Assembly: GCA_964632495.1 (NCBI GenBank)
Contig: CAZWDS010000023.1
Location: 1-43,024 of the forward strand
Source: CALKXV01 sp964632495
GTDB lineage: Bacteria > Pseudomonadota > Alphaproteobacteria > Rhodobacterales > Rhodobacteraceae
DNA: 43,024 bases
Direction: 5' to 3'
This document shows, piece by piece, positions 32,315 through 41,759 of this stretch. Position 1 is the stretch's first letter. The number at the start of each line of letters is the position of its first letter. The position numbers were made by a program, and so were the translations under genes. The notes beneath the pieces were generated by a model, which was given only the letters and a program-made list of their open reading frames with translations, was not told the DNA's origin and searched no databases.

Positions 32315-33589
32315 ATGAACATGACATTTGAAGACTTGGGGATAGATCCCCGCCTTGTGGCAAAACTGGCCGAACAAGGCATCACAGACCCGACACCGAT
32401 CCAGCAAAAAGCGATCCCCCATGCCCTGAAAGGCACGGATGTGATGGGCTTGGCCCAGACAGGCACCGGCAAAACAGCCGCTTTCGGATTGCCGCTGATC
32501 CAGGCGATCATGAAACTGGGTGTCAAACCCGACGCCAAAACGACGCACAGCCTGATCTTGGCCCCAACTCGGGAACTGGCCAAACAAATCACCGAGAACC
32601 TGCGCGCCTATACCAAGGGCACCCATCTGAAGGTGAACCTTGTGGTCGGCGGTGCCTCGATCAACCCGCAGATCCAACGATTGGGACGCGGCTCTGATTT
32701 GTTGGTGGCGACCCCTGGTCGGTTGATCGACCTACTGGAGCGCAAAGCGATCCGGTTGGACAAAGCCAAGACCCTTGTGCTGGACGAAGCCGATCAGATG
32801 CTGGACATGGGCTTTATCCATGCCTTGCGCCAGATCGCGCCTTTGCTGCCCAAAGACCGCCAGACGATGCTGTTCTCGGCCACCATGCCGAAACTGATGT
32901 CTGAAATCGCGGCCACCTATCTGACGGACCCGATCCGCATCGAAACATCCCCACCGGGCAAACCCGTCGACAAGATCAAACAAAGCCTGCACTTCGTCCA
33001 ACAAGCAGACAAGACCGCGCTTTTGATCGACTATCTGAGCAAGCACCGCGAAGAATTGGCCCTTGTCTTTGCCCGCACCAAGCATGGTAGTGAACGGCTG
33101 AAGAAGGCTTTGGAAAAAGCAGGCTTCGCCGCCGGTTCGATCCACGGCAACAAAAGCCAAGGTCAGCGCGAACGGGCCATTCGGGAATTCTCGGCTGGGG
33201 AACTTACGGTTCTGGTCGCCACCGATGTGGCCGCGCGGGGCCTGGATATTCCCGGTGTGCGCCACGTCTACAATTTCGATCTGCCAAACGTGCCCGACAA
33301 CTATGTTCACCGGATCGGCCGCACCGCACGCGCCGGAGCCTCGGGAGCCGCCGTGGCATTCTGTGCACCGACTGAAATGGGCGAGTTGAAAGCGGTTCAA
33401 AAGGTGATGGGCAAAACCATTGACGTGGTTGGCGGCGCGCCTTGGGATCCGGTTCCCGGCGCGAAAAAAACCAGCAACTCGCGTCGGCGTGGTGGCAAGC
33501 CCGGTGGTGGTGGTCAGCCGAACGGCAAACCCAAACAAGGCCAAGGCCGACGTCGCCGCAAAAGTGGCAAGGCCCGGCAAGCCGCCTAG
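32315..33589 (+). CDS. DEAD-box RNA helicase (RhlE-like)
   Basis: 424 residues from ATG 32315 (ATG 32321, MTFEDLG, is an equal choice). All helicase motifs are present: Q motif (GITDPTPIQQKAIPHAL), I (AQTGTGKT), Ia (APTRELA), Ib (TPGR), II (VLDEADQMLDMGF), III (SATMP), V (ATDVAARGLDIPGV) and VI (HRIGRTARAG). The C-terminal tail of about 50 residues is rich in Gly, Arg and Lys and should bind RNA. It acts in ribosome assembly or RNA decay, often in the cold. It is monocistronic with a long leader. Confidence 0.95.
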   Translation: MNMTFEDLGIDPRLVAKLAEQGITDPTPIQQKAIPHALKGTDVMGLAQTGTGKTAAFGLPLIQAIMKLGVKPDAKTTHSLILAPTRELAKQITENLRAYTKGTHLKVNLVVGGASINPQIQRLGRGSDLLVATPGRLIDLLERKAIRLDKAKTLVLDEADQMLDMGFIHALRQIAPLLPKDRQTMLFSATMPKLMSEIAATYLTDPIRIETSPPGKPVDKIKQSLHFVQQADKTALLIDYLSKHREELALVFARTKHGSERLKKALEKAGFAAGSIHGNKSQGQRERAIREFSAGELTVLVATDVAARGLDIPGVRHVYNFDLPNVPDNYVHRIGRTARAGASGAAVAFCAPTEMGELKAVQKVMGKTIDVVGGAPWDPVPGAKKTSNSRRRGGKPGGGGQPNGKPKQGQGRRRRKSGKARQAA

Positions 33590-33621
33590 CCTGCGAAGCG
33601 CGGCCAGATCCGTATCGACGA

Positions 33622-34386
33622 CTAGGCTTGCGGGCGTTGTTCCGCAAGCCAGTCGTAATCTTCTTGATAAAGCGCTTTGATGCGTGCCTGCAGGTCCGGT
33701 CCTAAGGTGGACGCGAAATCGCGGCTGCCCTTCACGGCATTCAAACGCGGCACGTCCGGAAGACGCGCCAAGTCCTGCGCATCCACACCGCAATCGGCCA
33801 AAATGTCGGGAAGGGCGCGGTTGAGGTCTTCCAAAAGAAGGACGTGTTCGTAACGCACGTCTTTCATACCCGTCATCCGCGATTGTAGGGCAAAGTGGTT
33901 GTCCCACTCTGTGCCATGTTCCTCCATGCCGCTCACGAATTGCTCGATCGAGATGAACTTTTGCATATGGCCGTTGCCGACGTTGATATCATCCCACTTG
34001 GGCGGCCCTGCCAAGATCTGGCGCAGTTTGCCCCAAAAGTAGACAGGCTTTGCAAAGCGTTTGGCAAAGCGATTGATCTTGTTGAAATACCCCGACACAA
34101 GCCGCTGGGTCGGATCGCGCATAACGCCGACAAACGTATAGTCCGGGTGCGCCTCTCTGACATCCGCGATCTCCTTCGCGGTCATATCGACCATTGTCAG
34201 TCCCTTGTCGGCAAGCTTTTCAGCACTGCCATCCATGCGCAGAAATTTCCGGGGATCTTTGGCGTGCTCTTCAAACCCGGCCAGCGTCACAAAGATGGAC
34301 AAAATGGTCGTCGACCCAACCTTAGGAGAGGTCACGACCATAAGGCGCGCGGGCTTATAGAGAACCGTCGAAGCCTGAAAATCCAT
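33622..34386 (-). CDS. Sulfotransferase family 2 protein
   Basis: 254 residues from ATG 34386 (MDFQASTVLYKPARLMVVTS). The 5'-phosphosulfate loop is VTSPKVGSTTI near residue 20. The 3'-phosphate region is FVGVMRDPTQRLVSGYFNKI near residue 90, both typical of PAPS-dependent sulfotransferases of the carbohydrate type. It may modify a cell-surface sugar or a small molecule; no sugar genes are nearby. The stop faces the helicase stop at 32 bases. Confidence 0.82.
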   Translation of the reverse strand: MDFQASTVLYKPARLMVVTSPKVGSTTILSIFVTLAGFEEHAKDPRKFLRMDGSAEKLADKGLTMVDMTAKEIADVREAHPDYTFVGVMRDPTQRLVSGYFNKINRFAKRFAKPVYFWGKLRQILAGPPKWDDINVGNGHMQKFISIEQFVSGMEEHGTEWDNHFALQSRMTGMKDVRYEHVLLLEDLNRALPDILADCGVDAQDLARLPDVPRLNAVKGSRDFASTLGPDLQARIKALYQEDYDWLAEQRPQA

Positions 34387-34537
34387 GTATAATCGTGGTC
34401 CTGAACATGACGTAAAGACGCGTAACGCTAGGCATTTCACCTATGAACCGCAAGCGCTTTCCCTGCAGCGAACCGGGCCTGACACACCCTCCGTGCGCCC
34501 CTCTAACCGGTCTAAAAACCTGTCAGACGCGCGAAGG

Positions 34538-35854
34538 TCACGCGGGCAGCACCGTCTCGGGCGTACCTTTGATTTCGACCACCCGATGTGGGTAGGGGAT
34601 TTCGATGCCCGCGTCTTTCAGGGCGTTCCAGACCAAGAACAAGACGTCCGAAGAATACTTATTCGGCCCATCATCCAGACCTTCGCACCAAAACTCGACC
34701 GCGAAATCGATGCCGCTGTCACCGAAGCCGCGCAATTCGCAATCCGGCGGATACGGCGCGCTCAGCACATCCGGGTGCTTGGCCACAGCGGCCTCAATGA
34801 TATCGGGCACCGCGTTGATGTCCGTGTCATAGCTAACTGAGAACGGCACTTCGAAGCGGTTGGCCGAACCACTGTCCGAATAGTTGATCACCCGCGTCAC
34901 GATAAAATCTTCGTTCGGCACCACGATCCAGCGCCCGTCAAAGGTCTCAAGGATAATCGCGCGGGCCAGCATCTTCTTGATCTGCCCCTGTTCGCCCCCG
35001 TCCAATTCCACGAAATCACCGACCGTCGCCTGACCTTCCAGTAACAGGATCACGCCCGAGATGAAGTTCGACGCGATCTTCTGAAGACCAAATCCAAGTC
35101 CAACACCAATCGCACCGCTTAAGACCGCAAGCGAGGTTAGGGACACGCCCATAATGTTCATCAACACCAAGAACGCGACGCCGAAAATCGCGATTTCTGC
35201 TGTTTTGACCGCCAGTTGACGGGTTGCAGGCGGCATCTCTTCTTGCGCCGAAATGAACTGAGTTGACTGGTCGTTCGACCACCGGCCCAGCCAGAAGATC
35301 ACGCCACCCACCACGATAAACTGCAGCGCCCACAACAGGTTGAACGACAAATTCCCCAAAGGCACGACAGTCGCTTCAAGCTGCGTCGCAACCGGGGTCA
35401 AAGCGCCAAGTGCATAAAGTGCGGCAACAGGAATCAAAACAAACCGGCCCAACAACTTCAGGAACCCGTCCGTCAGCATGTCGCGCACAAACGCGCGCAC
35501 AGCCAGGAACAAGAAGACCCGTTTGCCAAAGGCCAGTACAGCGCCGGACCCGAAAATCGACCGGGTCACTTGTTCGCCCGCCGACGTAAACGCGAACGCC
35601 AACAAGGGCGTCAGCAACGGCAGAAAGATCAGAACGAACCGTCGGACCCGAGCCACAATGGATTGATTGTCAGCAGCAGGCGTCAGAATGCGCGTCAGAC
35701 GCGGGCGCAGCCAACGCGAAATCACGAAGGCCAGGGCGAAGGCCACCAGCAACAAAGCGAATTGAGACCAAGCTGCGGGGCTTAGCAGCCACTCAAGTGC
35801 GATGTCCCGCCCTTGGTCATAGTATTCTCCAGCGGTGGCAAGAATATTTTCCAT
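34538..35854 (-). CDS. Mechanosensitive channel, MscS family
   Basis: 438 residues. Several N-terminal helices (SQFALLLVAFALAFVISRWL and others) precede the pore region (VAFLVLMNIMGVSLTSLAVL then SGAIGVGLGFGLQKIASNFI). SGVILLLEGQATVGDFVELD is the MscS-beta domain start, followed by the cytosolic cage. The extra helices at the N-terminus make it longer than E. coli MscS and like the larger YnaI/MscK-type members. It protects cells on osmotic downshift. It starts 5 bases after the rmuC stop. Confidence 0.93.
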   Translation of the reverse strand: MENILATAGEYYDQGRDIALEWLLSPAAWSQFALLLVAFALAFVISRWLRPRLTRILTPAADNQSIVARVRRFVLIFLPLLTPLLAFAFTSAGEQVTRSIFGSGAVLAFGKRVFLFLAVRAFVRDMLTDGFLKLLGRFVLIPVAALYALGALTPVATQLEATVVPLGNLSFNLLWALQFIVVGGVIFWLGRWSNDQSTQFISAQEEMPPATRQLAVKTAEIAIFGVAFLVLMNIMGVSLTSLAVLSGAIGVGLGFGLQKIASNFISGVILLLEGQATVGDFVELDGGEQGQIKKMLARAIILETFDGRWIVVPNEDFIVTRVINYSDSGSANRFEVPFSVSYDTDINAVPDIIEAAVAKHPDVLSAPYPPDCELRGFGDSGIDFAVEFWCEGLDDGPNKYSSDVLFLVWNALKDAGIEIPYPHRVVEIKGTPETVLPA

Positions 35855-35859
35855 ATACG

Positions 35860-37095
35860 TTAGCCTTTTGAAGCGGGAAGACGCACGACGGATGTCTCGT
35901 CGGGGGCCAGTTCTTCGAAATCGAAATTGTCCAGTCGCGCCGCCCGTTTGCCTGCGCGTTCTGCTGCGGTGCTGATGCCTTCAACATCGCGGCGGGCTTG
36001 ATCGAAATGCGTTTCCAACTTGCCAGCGCGTTCGACCACCAGCTCGACATCCCGGTGCAATTGGGCCAGCGCCTTGCGGATCGCCCCTGCCTGCTCGCGC
36101 ATCCGGGCGTCTTTCAGAATGGCGCGCATCGTGTTCAAGGTGGCCATGCAGGTTGTGGGTGAGACGATCCAGACCCGCGCCGCGAACCCCATCTGAACCA
36201 CGTCTGACATATTGGCGTGAAGCTCGGCGTAGATTGCTTCAGACGGCAGGAACATCAAAGCACCGTCAGCCGTTTCACCTTCGATGATGTACTTTTCGGA
36301 AATATCCGTGATGTGTTTGCGAACCGCCTGTTTCAACGCGGTTTGTGCTTGTTTCTTCGCATGTGGATCCGAAGCTTCAACCAGGTCTTTATAAGCTTCC
36401 AACGGGAACTTCGCATCAATGGCAATCGGTCCCGGCGGATTGGGCAGATCAATCAGACAATCGACCCGCTTGCCGTTCGAAAGCACTTGTTGCCAGTTAT
36501 AGCTGTCCGCGGGCAAAGCCTTGGATACGATATCGTTCAACTGAATTTCGCCAAACGCCCCACGGGCCTGTTTGTCTGACAGAATATCTTGCAGGCTGAG
36601 AACATCGCCCGAAAGCTTCTCGATATTGGTCTGCGCTTTGTCGATCGTGGCCAGCCGCTCCTGCAATTCGGTCAGGCTTTTGGTGGTCTTTTCTGAACTG
36701 CCGTGCAGGCTTTCTTTCATGCGTTCCTGCAGTTCCGTCATTCCGCGATTGGCCCGCATGGCGTTGTCGGCCAGACGGTCAGTCATCTGCTGCTGCACGT
36801 CCGCCAGCCGCGTTTCCATCGTCTGGATCACCAGCGCCTGAGCCGCTGCCTGCGTTTCGGTCACGGACGAGATATTGCCCTGCAACTGCTGCTGCCCCTG
36901 CCCCAGGGAATTAACGTCCATGTTCAAGCGGCCCATTTGATGGACCACGGTTTCGACCGTACGCGCCGATTGCCCGGCCCGCCGCACCGCCATGATCAGC
37001 AGGATAAACACCAACAGACCCAATGCCGCCCCCATCAGGATCAACTGGACTTGCGGATCGTTCAGGTCGATCACTCTGTCGCCGATCTGAATCAT
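35860..37095 (-). CDS. rmuC: DNA recombination protein RmuC
   Basis: 411 residues. An N-terminal helix (LILMGAALGLLVFILLIMAV) is followed by a coiled coil (about 60-165) and the RmuC nuclease-like core (ARGAFGEIQLNDIVSKALPA, PIAIDAKFPLEAYKDL, GFAARVWIVSPTTCMATL). RmuC limits inversions and rearrangements at repeats; its biochemical role is not well known. It overlaps the mutL stop by ATGA, joining two genome-stability genes in one message. Confidence 0.94.
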   Translation of the reverse strand: MIQIGDRVIDLNDPQVQLILMGAALGLLVFILLIMAVRRAGQSARTVETVVHQMGRLNMDVNSLGQGQQQLQGNISSVTETQAAAQALVIQTMETRLADVQQQMTDRLADNAMRANRGMTELQERMKESLHGSSEKTTKSLTELQERLATIDKAQTNIEKLSGDVLSLQDILSDKQARGAFGEIQLNDIVSKALPADSYNWQQVLSNGKRVDCLIDLPNPPGPIAIDAKFPLEAYKDLVEASDPHAKKQAQTALKQAVRKHITDISEKYIIEGETADGALMFLPSEAIYAELHANMSDVVQMGFAARVWIVSPTTCMATLNTMRAILKDARMREQAGAIRKALAQLHRDVELVVERAGKLETHFDQARRDVEGISTAAERAGKRAARLDNFDFEELAPDETSVVRLPASKG

Positions 37096-38918
37096 CGCCG
37101 ACCGAACAGTTTTTCAATGTCGTGAAGCTTCAGCTCCACATAAGTTGGCCGTCCGTGATTGCATTGGCCGGACAGGGGCGTCGCTTCCATTTCACGTAAC
37201 AAGGCGTTCATCTCTTCAGCCCGCATCCGACGTCCGGTGCGGACCGAGCCATGACAGGCCACACGGGACAGAATGGCATCAATGCGAGACTTCAAAGTTG
37301 TCGTGGCCCCGGCATCGGCGATTTCATCGGCGAGGTCTTTCAAAAGCCCCTCCGCGTTGATTTGACCCAGAATGGCCGGCGTTTCCCGTACGGCAACGGC
37401 ACCCGGTCCAAAAGCTTCGATCATCAAACCGAAGTCTTCCAAGGCATCGGCATGGGCCAAGACGCGGTCTGCGTCATCGCCCAGTTCGACAATCTCGGGC
37501 ACCAGAAGCGCTTGGCGTGCAACGCCACTTTCCGCCATCTGGCTTTTCAGCTTTTCATAGACAAGCCGTTCGTGGGCGGCATGGGCATCGACCAAAATCA
37601 TGCCGTCTTTCGTCTGTGCCACAATGAAGTTTTCATGGAGTTGAGCGCGGGCCGCCCCAAGGGGGAAGTCCTGAAGTTCTGGCTCTGGCGCCTCAGGTTC
37701 AATCCGGGCCGATGCGCTGTCAGGGGCCAGAAAATGCGCATTTTCTGGAGCATTTTCTTCGAAGAAAATGGGGCCGCGCGGCTGGCTTGGGCGGTCCATT
37801 TGATAAACGCGGGGTTCGACTGACGGCGCTCGAAACGCGCCAAGGGTGTCACCTGCGACAGTGGAAGACGCCCGGTGCCCGGCCTCGGCCAATGCGTGGC
37901 GCAAACCAGACACGATCAAACCGCGTGCCATGCCCGGTTCGCGGAACCGCACTTCGGATTTCGCGGGATGGACGTTGACGTCCACAAGTGTCGGGTCGCA
38001 ATCAATGAACAAGGCCGCCGCCGGATGACGGTCGCGCGACAGCACATCGCAATAGGCCGCACGCAAGGCGCCGATCAACAGCTTGTCGCGCACCGGGCGA
38101 CCGTTGACGAACAGGTACTGATGCACCGCTGATCCGCGCGAATAGGTTGGCAGGGCAGCGTACCCGGTCAGGTGCAGGTCTTCGCGGGTGGCATCAATGG
38201 CGATGGCGTTCTCGATAAAGTCCTTGCCCAAGATGCCGCGCAACCGGCCCGCCAATGCCTCTTCCGGCGCGCCGGTTTCACCGTGCGCTGTAAAGATGGT
38301 GCGTGGCTTGTCGGTCTGGTCGATCAGTGTGAAGCCCACATAGGGTTCGGCCATGGCCAAGCGTTTGACCACGTCGGTAACCGCTTGCATCTCGCCCCGC
38401 TCGGTCCGCAGGAACTTCAGCCGTGCCGGTGTTGCGTAAAACAGATCGCGCAGTTCAATCGTGGTGCCGGGCTTGCCTGCGGAGGGCCGCACCAAACCGA
38501 CCGCGCCGCCCGAGGCTTCAAGCACCGACGCTTCGCCGCCTTTGGGCCGCGAAGTGATCGACAACCGCCCGACGGCGGCGAGCGAGGCCAAAGCCTCGCC
38601 CCGAAACCCGAAGGTGTGGATGTTCAACAAATCCGAGCCGTCAATCTTAGACGTGGCATGGCGTGACATCGCCAAAGGCAGTTGCTGGGCCGAGATACCA
38701 CAGCCATCGTCCTCGACCCGGATCAAACGCTTGCCGCCATCGGCCACGGTCACAGTAATCCGCGTCGCACCGGCATCTATCGCGTTTTCAACCAGTTCTT
38801 TCACGGCAGAGGCTGGCCGCTCGACCACTTCGCCTGCCGCAATCCGATTGATCGCGCCTTCGTCCAACAGACGAATTTCGGCGGGTTCGGGGCTTATCTT
38901 GGGGTCGGGTGCGTGCAT
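37092..38918 (-). CDS. mutL: DNA mismatch repair protein MutL
   Basis: 608 residues from ATG 38918 (MHAPDPKISPEPAEIRLLDE). The GHKL ATPase motifs are VKELVENAIDAGATRITV, VEDDGCGIS and GFRGEALASLAAVGRLSI. The C-terminal domain keeps a DAHAAHERLVYE motif (a variant of the endonuclease DQHA(X)2E(X)4E) and QCNHGRPTYVEL, so it is probably a MutH-independent nicking MutL. The linker between the domains (about residues 383-398) is encoded by two adjacent perfect palindromes; the frame is intact. Confidence 0.95.
   Translation of the reverse strand: MHAPDPKISPEPAEIRLLDEGAINRIAAGEVVERPASAVKELVENAIDAGATRITVTVADGGKRLIRVEDDGCGISAQQLPLAMSRHATSKIDGSDLLNIHTFGFRGEALASLAAVGRLSITSRPKGGEASVLEASGGAVGLVRPSAGKPGTTIELRDLFYATPARLKFLRTERGEMQAVTDVVKRLAMAEPYVGFTLIDQTDKPRTIFTAHGETGAPEEALAGRLRGILGKDFIENAIAIDATREDLHLTGYAALPTYSRGSAVHQYLFVNGRPVRDKLLIGALRAAYCDVLSRDRHPAAALFIDCDPTLVDVNVHPAKSEVRFREPGMARGLIVSGLRHALAEAGHRASSTVAGDTLGAFRAPSVEPRVYQMDRPSQPRGPIFFEENAPENAHFLAPDSASARIEPEAPEPELQDFPLGAARAQLHENFIVAQTKDGMILVDAHAAHERLVYEKLKSQMAESGVARQALLVPEIVELGDDADRVLAHADALEDFGLMIEAFGPGAVAVRETPAILGQINAEGLLKDLADEIADAGATTTLKSRIDAILSRVACHGSVRTGRRMRAEEMNALLREMEATPLSGQCNHGRPTYVELKLHDIEKLFGRR
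37727..37748. repeat. 22-bp perfect palindrome inside mutL
   Basis: CCAGAAAATGC is followed at once by its exact inverse GCATTTTCTGG, with no spacer. It lies in the variable linker of mutL. The next palindrome starts two bases further on and shares the AGAAAATG motif. Confidence 0.95.
37751..37770. repeat. 20-bp perfect palindrome inside mutL
   Basis: CATTTTCTTC joins its exact inverse GAAGAAAATG. Together with the preceding palindrome it gives four AGAAAATG units in the order forward, reverse, reverse, forward. In the mutL frame this stretch reads IFFEENAPENAHFLAPD. Confidence 0.95.
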
Positions 38919-39059
38919 GGCACTATTTCTAGCAGGACACCTGCGGATCGTCCAGCGGACTTCAGCGCGAATTGGCAGGTTTCCCCTGCCCTTGCGCCTT
39001 TGCACCTTCGTGGCCTATATCCACGGTCGAACACGCAAGCTTCAAAGGGGTTCCGCGCC

Positions 39060-39806
39060 ATGGCAGGTCACTCAAAATGGGCGAATATTCAGCACCGCAA
39101 GGGGCGTCAGGACAAGTTGCGGGCCAAGCTGTTTTCCAAACTGGCGAAAGAGATCACCGTGGCCGCCAAAATGGGCGACCCCGATCCCGAGAAAAACCCG
39201 CGCCTGCGCCTGGCGGTGAAAGAAGCCAAGTCGCAGTCCGTGCCGAAGGATGTGATTGAACGCGCGATTTCCAAGTCCATGGCGGGCGAAGGCGATGATT
39301 ACGAAGAAATCCGCTATGAGGGTTACGGCCCGGGCGGCGTTGCTGTGATTGTCGAAGCGATGACCGACAACAGGAACCGCACCGCATCGACGGTGCGCTC
39401 GACGTTCACGAAACACGGCGGGAACTTGGGCGAGACAGGCTCGGTCGGGTTTATGTTCGAACGCAAAGGGCAAATCCTTTACCCGGCGGGTGCGGGTGAT
39501 GAAGACACTGTGATGATGGCCGCGATCGAGGCAGGAGCCGAAGATTGCGAAAGCTCGGACGAAGGGCATACCATCATGACGGCGGACACCGATCTGAACG
39601 CGGTGTCCACGGCCATCGAAGGCGAGTTGGGCGAGGCTGAATCCACCAAGCTGGTCTGGCAACCCACCACAACGACAGAACTTGATCTGGACGGCATGGA
39701 AAAGCTGATGCGTCTGATCGAAGTTCTGGAAGACGACGACGACGTGCAGCGGGTGACCGCGAATTTCGAAGTCTCGGACGAGGTTATGGAGCAACTTTCG
39801 GCCTGA
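39060..39806 (+). CDS. yebC: YebC/PmpR family protein (TACO1-like)
   Basis: 248 residues from ATG 39060 with the typical start MAGHSKWANIQHRKGRQDKL. The conserved blocks RLAVKEAKSQSVPKDVIERA, IRYEGYGPGGVAVIVEAMTD and RNRTASTVRSTFTKHGGNLG are present. It was long annotated as a transcriptional regulator; recent work on the family points to a role in translation, helping ribosomes at difficult stretches (from memory). The frame upstream to 38682 is open but not coding. It is joined to tgt by TGATG. Confidence 0.96.
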   Translation: MAGHSKWANIQHRKGRQDKLRAKLFSKLAKEITVAAKMGDPDPEKNPRLRLAVKEAKSQSVPKDVIERAISKSMAGEGDDYEEIRYEGYGPGGVAVIVEAMTDNRNRTASTVRSTFTKHGGNLGETGSVGFMFERKGQILYPAGAGDEDTVMMAAIEAGAEDCESSDEGHTIMTADTDLNAVSTAIEGELGEAESTKLVWQPTTTTELDLDGMEKLMRLIEVLEDDDDVQRVTANFEVSDEVMEQLSA

Positions 39807-40936
39807 TGGCTGATCGCTTTTCCTTTGATCTGACCGGCACAGATGGGGCTGCGCGCACGGGTGTGATCCACACAACGCGCGGCGACATTCGCACGCCTGC
39901 TTTTATGCCTGTGGGCACGGCCGCCACCGTGAAAGCCATGCTGCCCGAAAGCGTGGCGGCGACGGGTGCCGATATCCTGCTGGGCAACACCTATCATCTG
40001 ATGTTGCGTCCGGGGGCCGAGCGGATCGCCAAGCTTGGCGGTTTACACAAATTTATGAACTGGGATCGCCCCATCCTGACGGATTCAGGCGGATTTCAGG
40101 TGATGAGTTTGGCCGATTTGCGCAAGTTGACCGAGGACGGGGTGACGTTTTCGTCTCATATTGACGGTTCGAAACACATGCTGTCGCCCGAAACAAGCAT
40201 GGAAATTCAAAAGCTTCTGGGCAGCGACATCGTGATGTGTTTCGATGAATGCCCGGCCTTGCCTGCGACCGACGCAGCGGTGGCCGAAAGCATGCGCCTT
40301 TCGATGAGATGGGCGGAACGCTCGAAAGACGCCTTCGGCGATCGCCCCGGCCATGCTCTGTTCGGCATTCAGCAAGGCGGAGTCACAGAGGAATTGCGCG
40401 ACGAAAGTGCCGAAGCTTTGCGGAACATTGGCTTCGATGGCTATGCGGTCGGCGGCCTCGCCGTCGGCGAAGGCCAAGAGGCCATGTTCGGTGTGTTGGA
40501 CTATGCACCGGGTATGCTGCCTGTCGACAAGCCGCGTTATCTGATGGGTGTGGGCAAGCCGGATGATATCGTGGGCGCGGTGAGGCGCGGCATCGACATG
40601 ATGGATTGCGTCCTGCCGTCGCGGTCAGGGCGCACGGGTCAGGTCTTTACGCGTCACGGGGTGGTCAACATCAAGAACGCGCGCCATGCGGATGATCCCC
40701 GGCCCTTGGATGAGGCTTGTGGCTGTCCGGCCTGTCGGGGGTATTCACGGGCCTATTTGCACCATGTATTCCGGAGCCAGGAGATGATCTCGGGCATGCT
40801 GCTGACTTGGCACAACCTTCAGTATTATCAGGATCTTATGGCAGAGATGCGTGCGGCGATTTCAGCGGGTGAATTTGCCGCCTTCGAAACCCGTTTTCAT
40901 GCAAATCGTGCCGGCGGCGACATCGAGCAGCTTTAG
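39806..40936 (+). CDS. tgt: tRNA-guanine transglycosylase (queuosine synthesis)
   Basis: 376 residues from ATG 39806, overlapping the yebC stop by one base. It exchanges guanine 34 of GUN tRNAs for preQ1. The substrate-binding motif is ILTDSGGFQVMSL, the nucleophile region MMDCVLPSRSGRTGQ, and the zinc site CGCPACRGYSRAYLHH. The length is normal. Its end overlaps the convergent unknown membrane-protein gene by 4 bases. Confidence 0.97.
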   Translation: MADRFSFDLTGTDGAARTGVIHTTRGDIRTPAFMPVGTAATVKAMLPESVAATGADILLGNTYHLMLRPGAERIAKLGGLHKFMNWDRPILTDSGGFQVMSLADLRKLTEDGVTFSSHIDGSKHMLSPETSMEIQKLLGSDIVMCFDECPALPATDAAVAESMRLSMRWAERSKDAFGDRPGHALFGIQQGGVTEELRDESAEALRNIGFDGYAVGGLAVGEGQEAMFGVLDYAPGMLPVDKPRYLMGVGKPDDIVGAVRRGIDMMDCVLPSRSGRTGQVFTRHGVVNIKNARHADDPRPLDEACGCPACRGYSRAYLHHVFRSQEMISGMLLTWHNLQYYQDLMAEMRAAISAGEFAAFETRFHANRAGGDIEQL

Positions 40937-41442
40937 ACGCGGACCGGTTCGGCCGCGTCCATCCAACCGACGAAGCTGTACTGCCAATCGCGCGCATCTA
41001 TGCGTACGGGCCTGCGTTGCAATCCATATCTTGGCAACAGGCGCGCGCGCCATGTTGTGGCCCGATCCTTCAGGATCCGACCGTGCATCAAACGGCTGAC
41101 CAACATCCCGCCCGAAACGATAACCAAAGCCGTGATCAATGGGTCCGACAAAAGCAACGGCCCCAATCCGGGCATAGCGAGGATCGCAAGGGATAAAACA
41201 AGGCGCGAAACGGCCACGGCTTCGATCATGAATCGCATAGACGGCAAGAAAAGACAGACGATCAACGCGCAACACCCCACGATGCTGGCGTAAAGTGCAC
41301 CAGTCACCCATGCGACATGCCACCCCCAAAGATGAACATCAGATCGCAAGTACATGAAAAAGCCGGATAAAAATGCCAGAGAAGCCACAAACAGCAGTCG
41401 TCGCCTTTCGCAATACAGGCGGGATTTCAACCCAAGCAGCAT
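40933..41442 (-). CDS. Unknown membrane protein
   Basis: 169 residues with about four helices (LLFVASLAFLSGFFMYL, VAWVTGALYASIVGCCALIV, AVSRLVLSLAILAMPGLGPL, ITALVIVSGGMLVSRL), then a basic cytoplasmic end of about 50 residues (TTWRARLLPRYGLQRRPVRI). No family recognised. Cysteines lie in the second helix (GCCALIVCLF). It is convergent with tgt and divergent from lon. Confidence 0.7.
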   Translation of the reverse strand: MLLGLKSRLYCERRRLLFVASLAFLSGFFMYLRSDVHLWGWHVAWVTGALYASIVGCCALIVCLFLPSMRFMIEAVAVSRLVLSLAILAMPGLGPLLLSDPLITALVIVSGGMLVSRLMHGRILKDRATTWRARLLPRYGLQRRPVRIDARDWQYSFVGWMDAAEPVRV

Positions 41443-41759
41443 ACATAGCTCCGCAAAGCGGCGCCCCCACCCCGGTTGTTAGGTGCCGTTTCCGGCGAAA
41501 GTTGGGCGGATTAGTTAATATTTCCTTCATACCGACAGTTCTTAATGTGGTAGGGTACTGTTATTAAATTTGGGACGTTCGGCACATTTTCCCGCCGGTT
41601 TTTCAAGGGAAGCTTGCCCCCGGATGCAGGGACCGTCACATTGCAGACGAAGCAGTGGTTGAAGGTGTGCAAACCAACAACCAGATATAGAGGCCAAGAC
41701 AGGAGAAACTTTCGTCGCCGCTATCGGGGCTTAAGTTTCTTGCAACCTAAGGACAGAGC
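41443..41759. other. Intergenic region upstream of lon
   Basis: 317 bases with no gene seen. It contains an AT-rich part (about 41515-41570) that probably holds the lon promoter, and the AAGGA ribosome binding site just before ATG 41760. No good heat-shock promoter could be aligned by eye. Confidence 0.6.

Noticed and set aside
38682..39059. Upstream extension of yebC over the mutL start
   Set aside because: The family start MAGHSKWANIQHRKG is at 39060; the extension is the complement of mutL.
41443..41759. Heat-shock (sigma-32) promoter for lon
   Set aside because: No pair of -35 and -10 elements with a fitting spacing could be aligned, although such a promoter is expected for lon.
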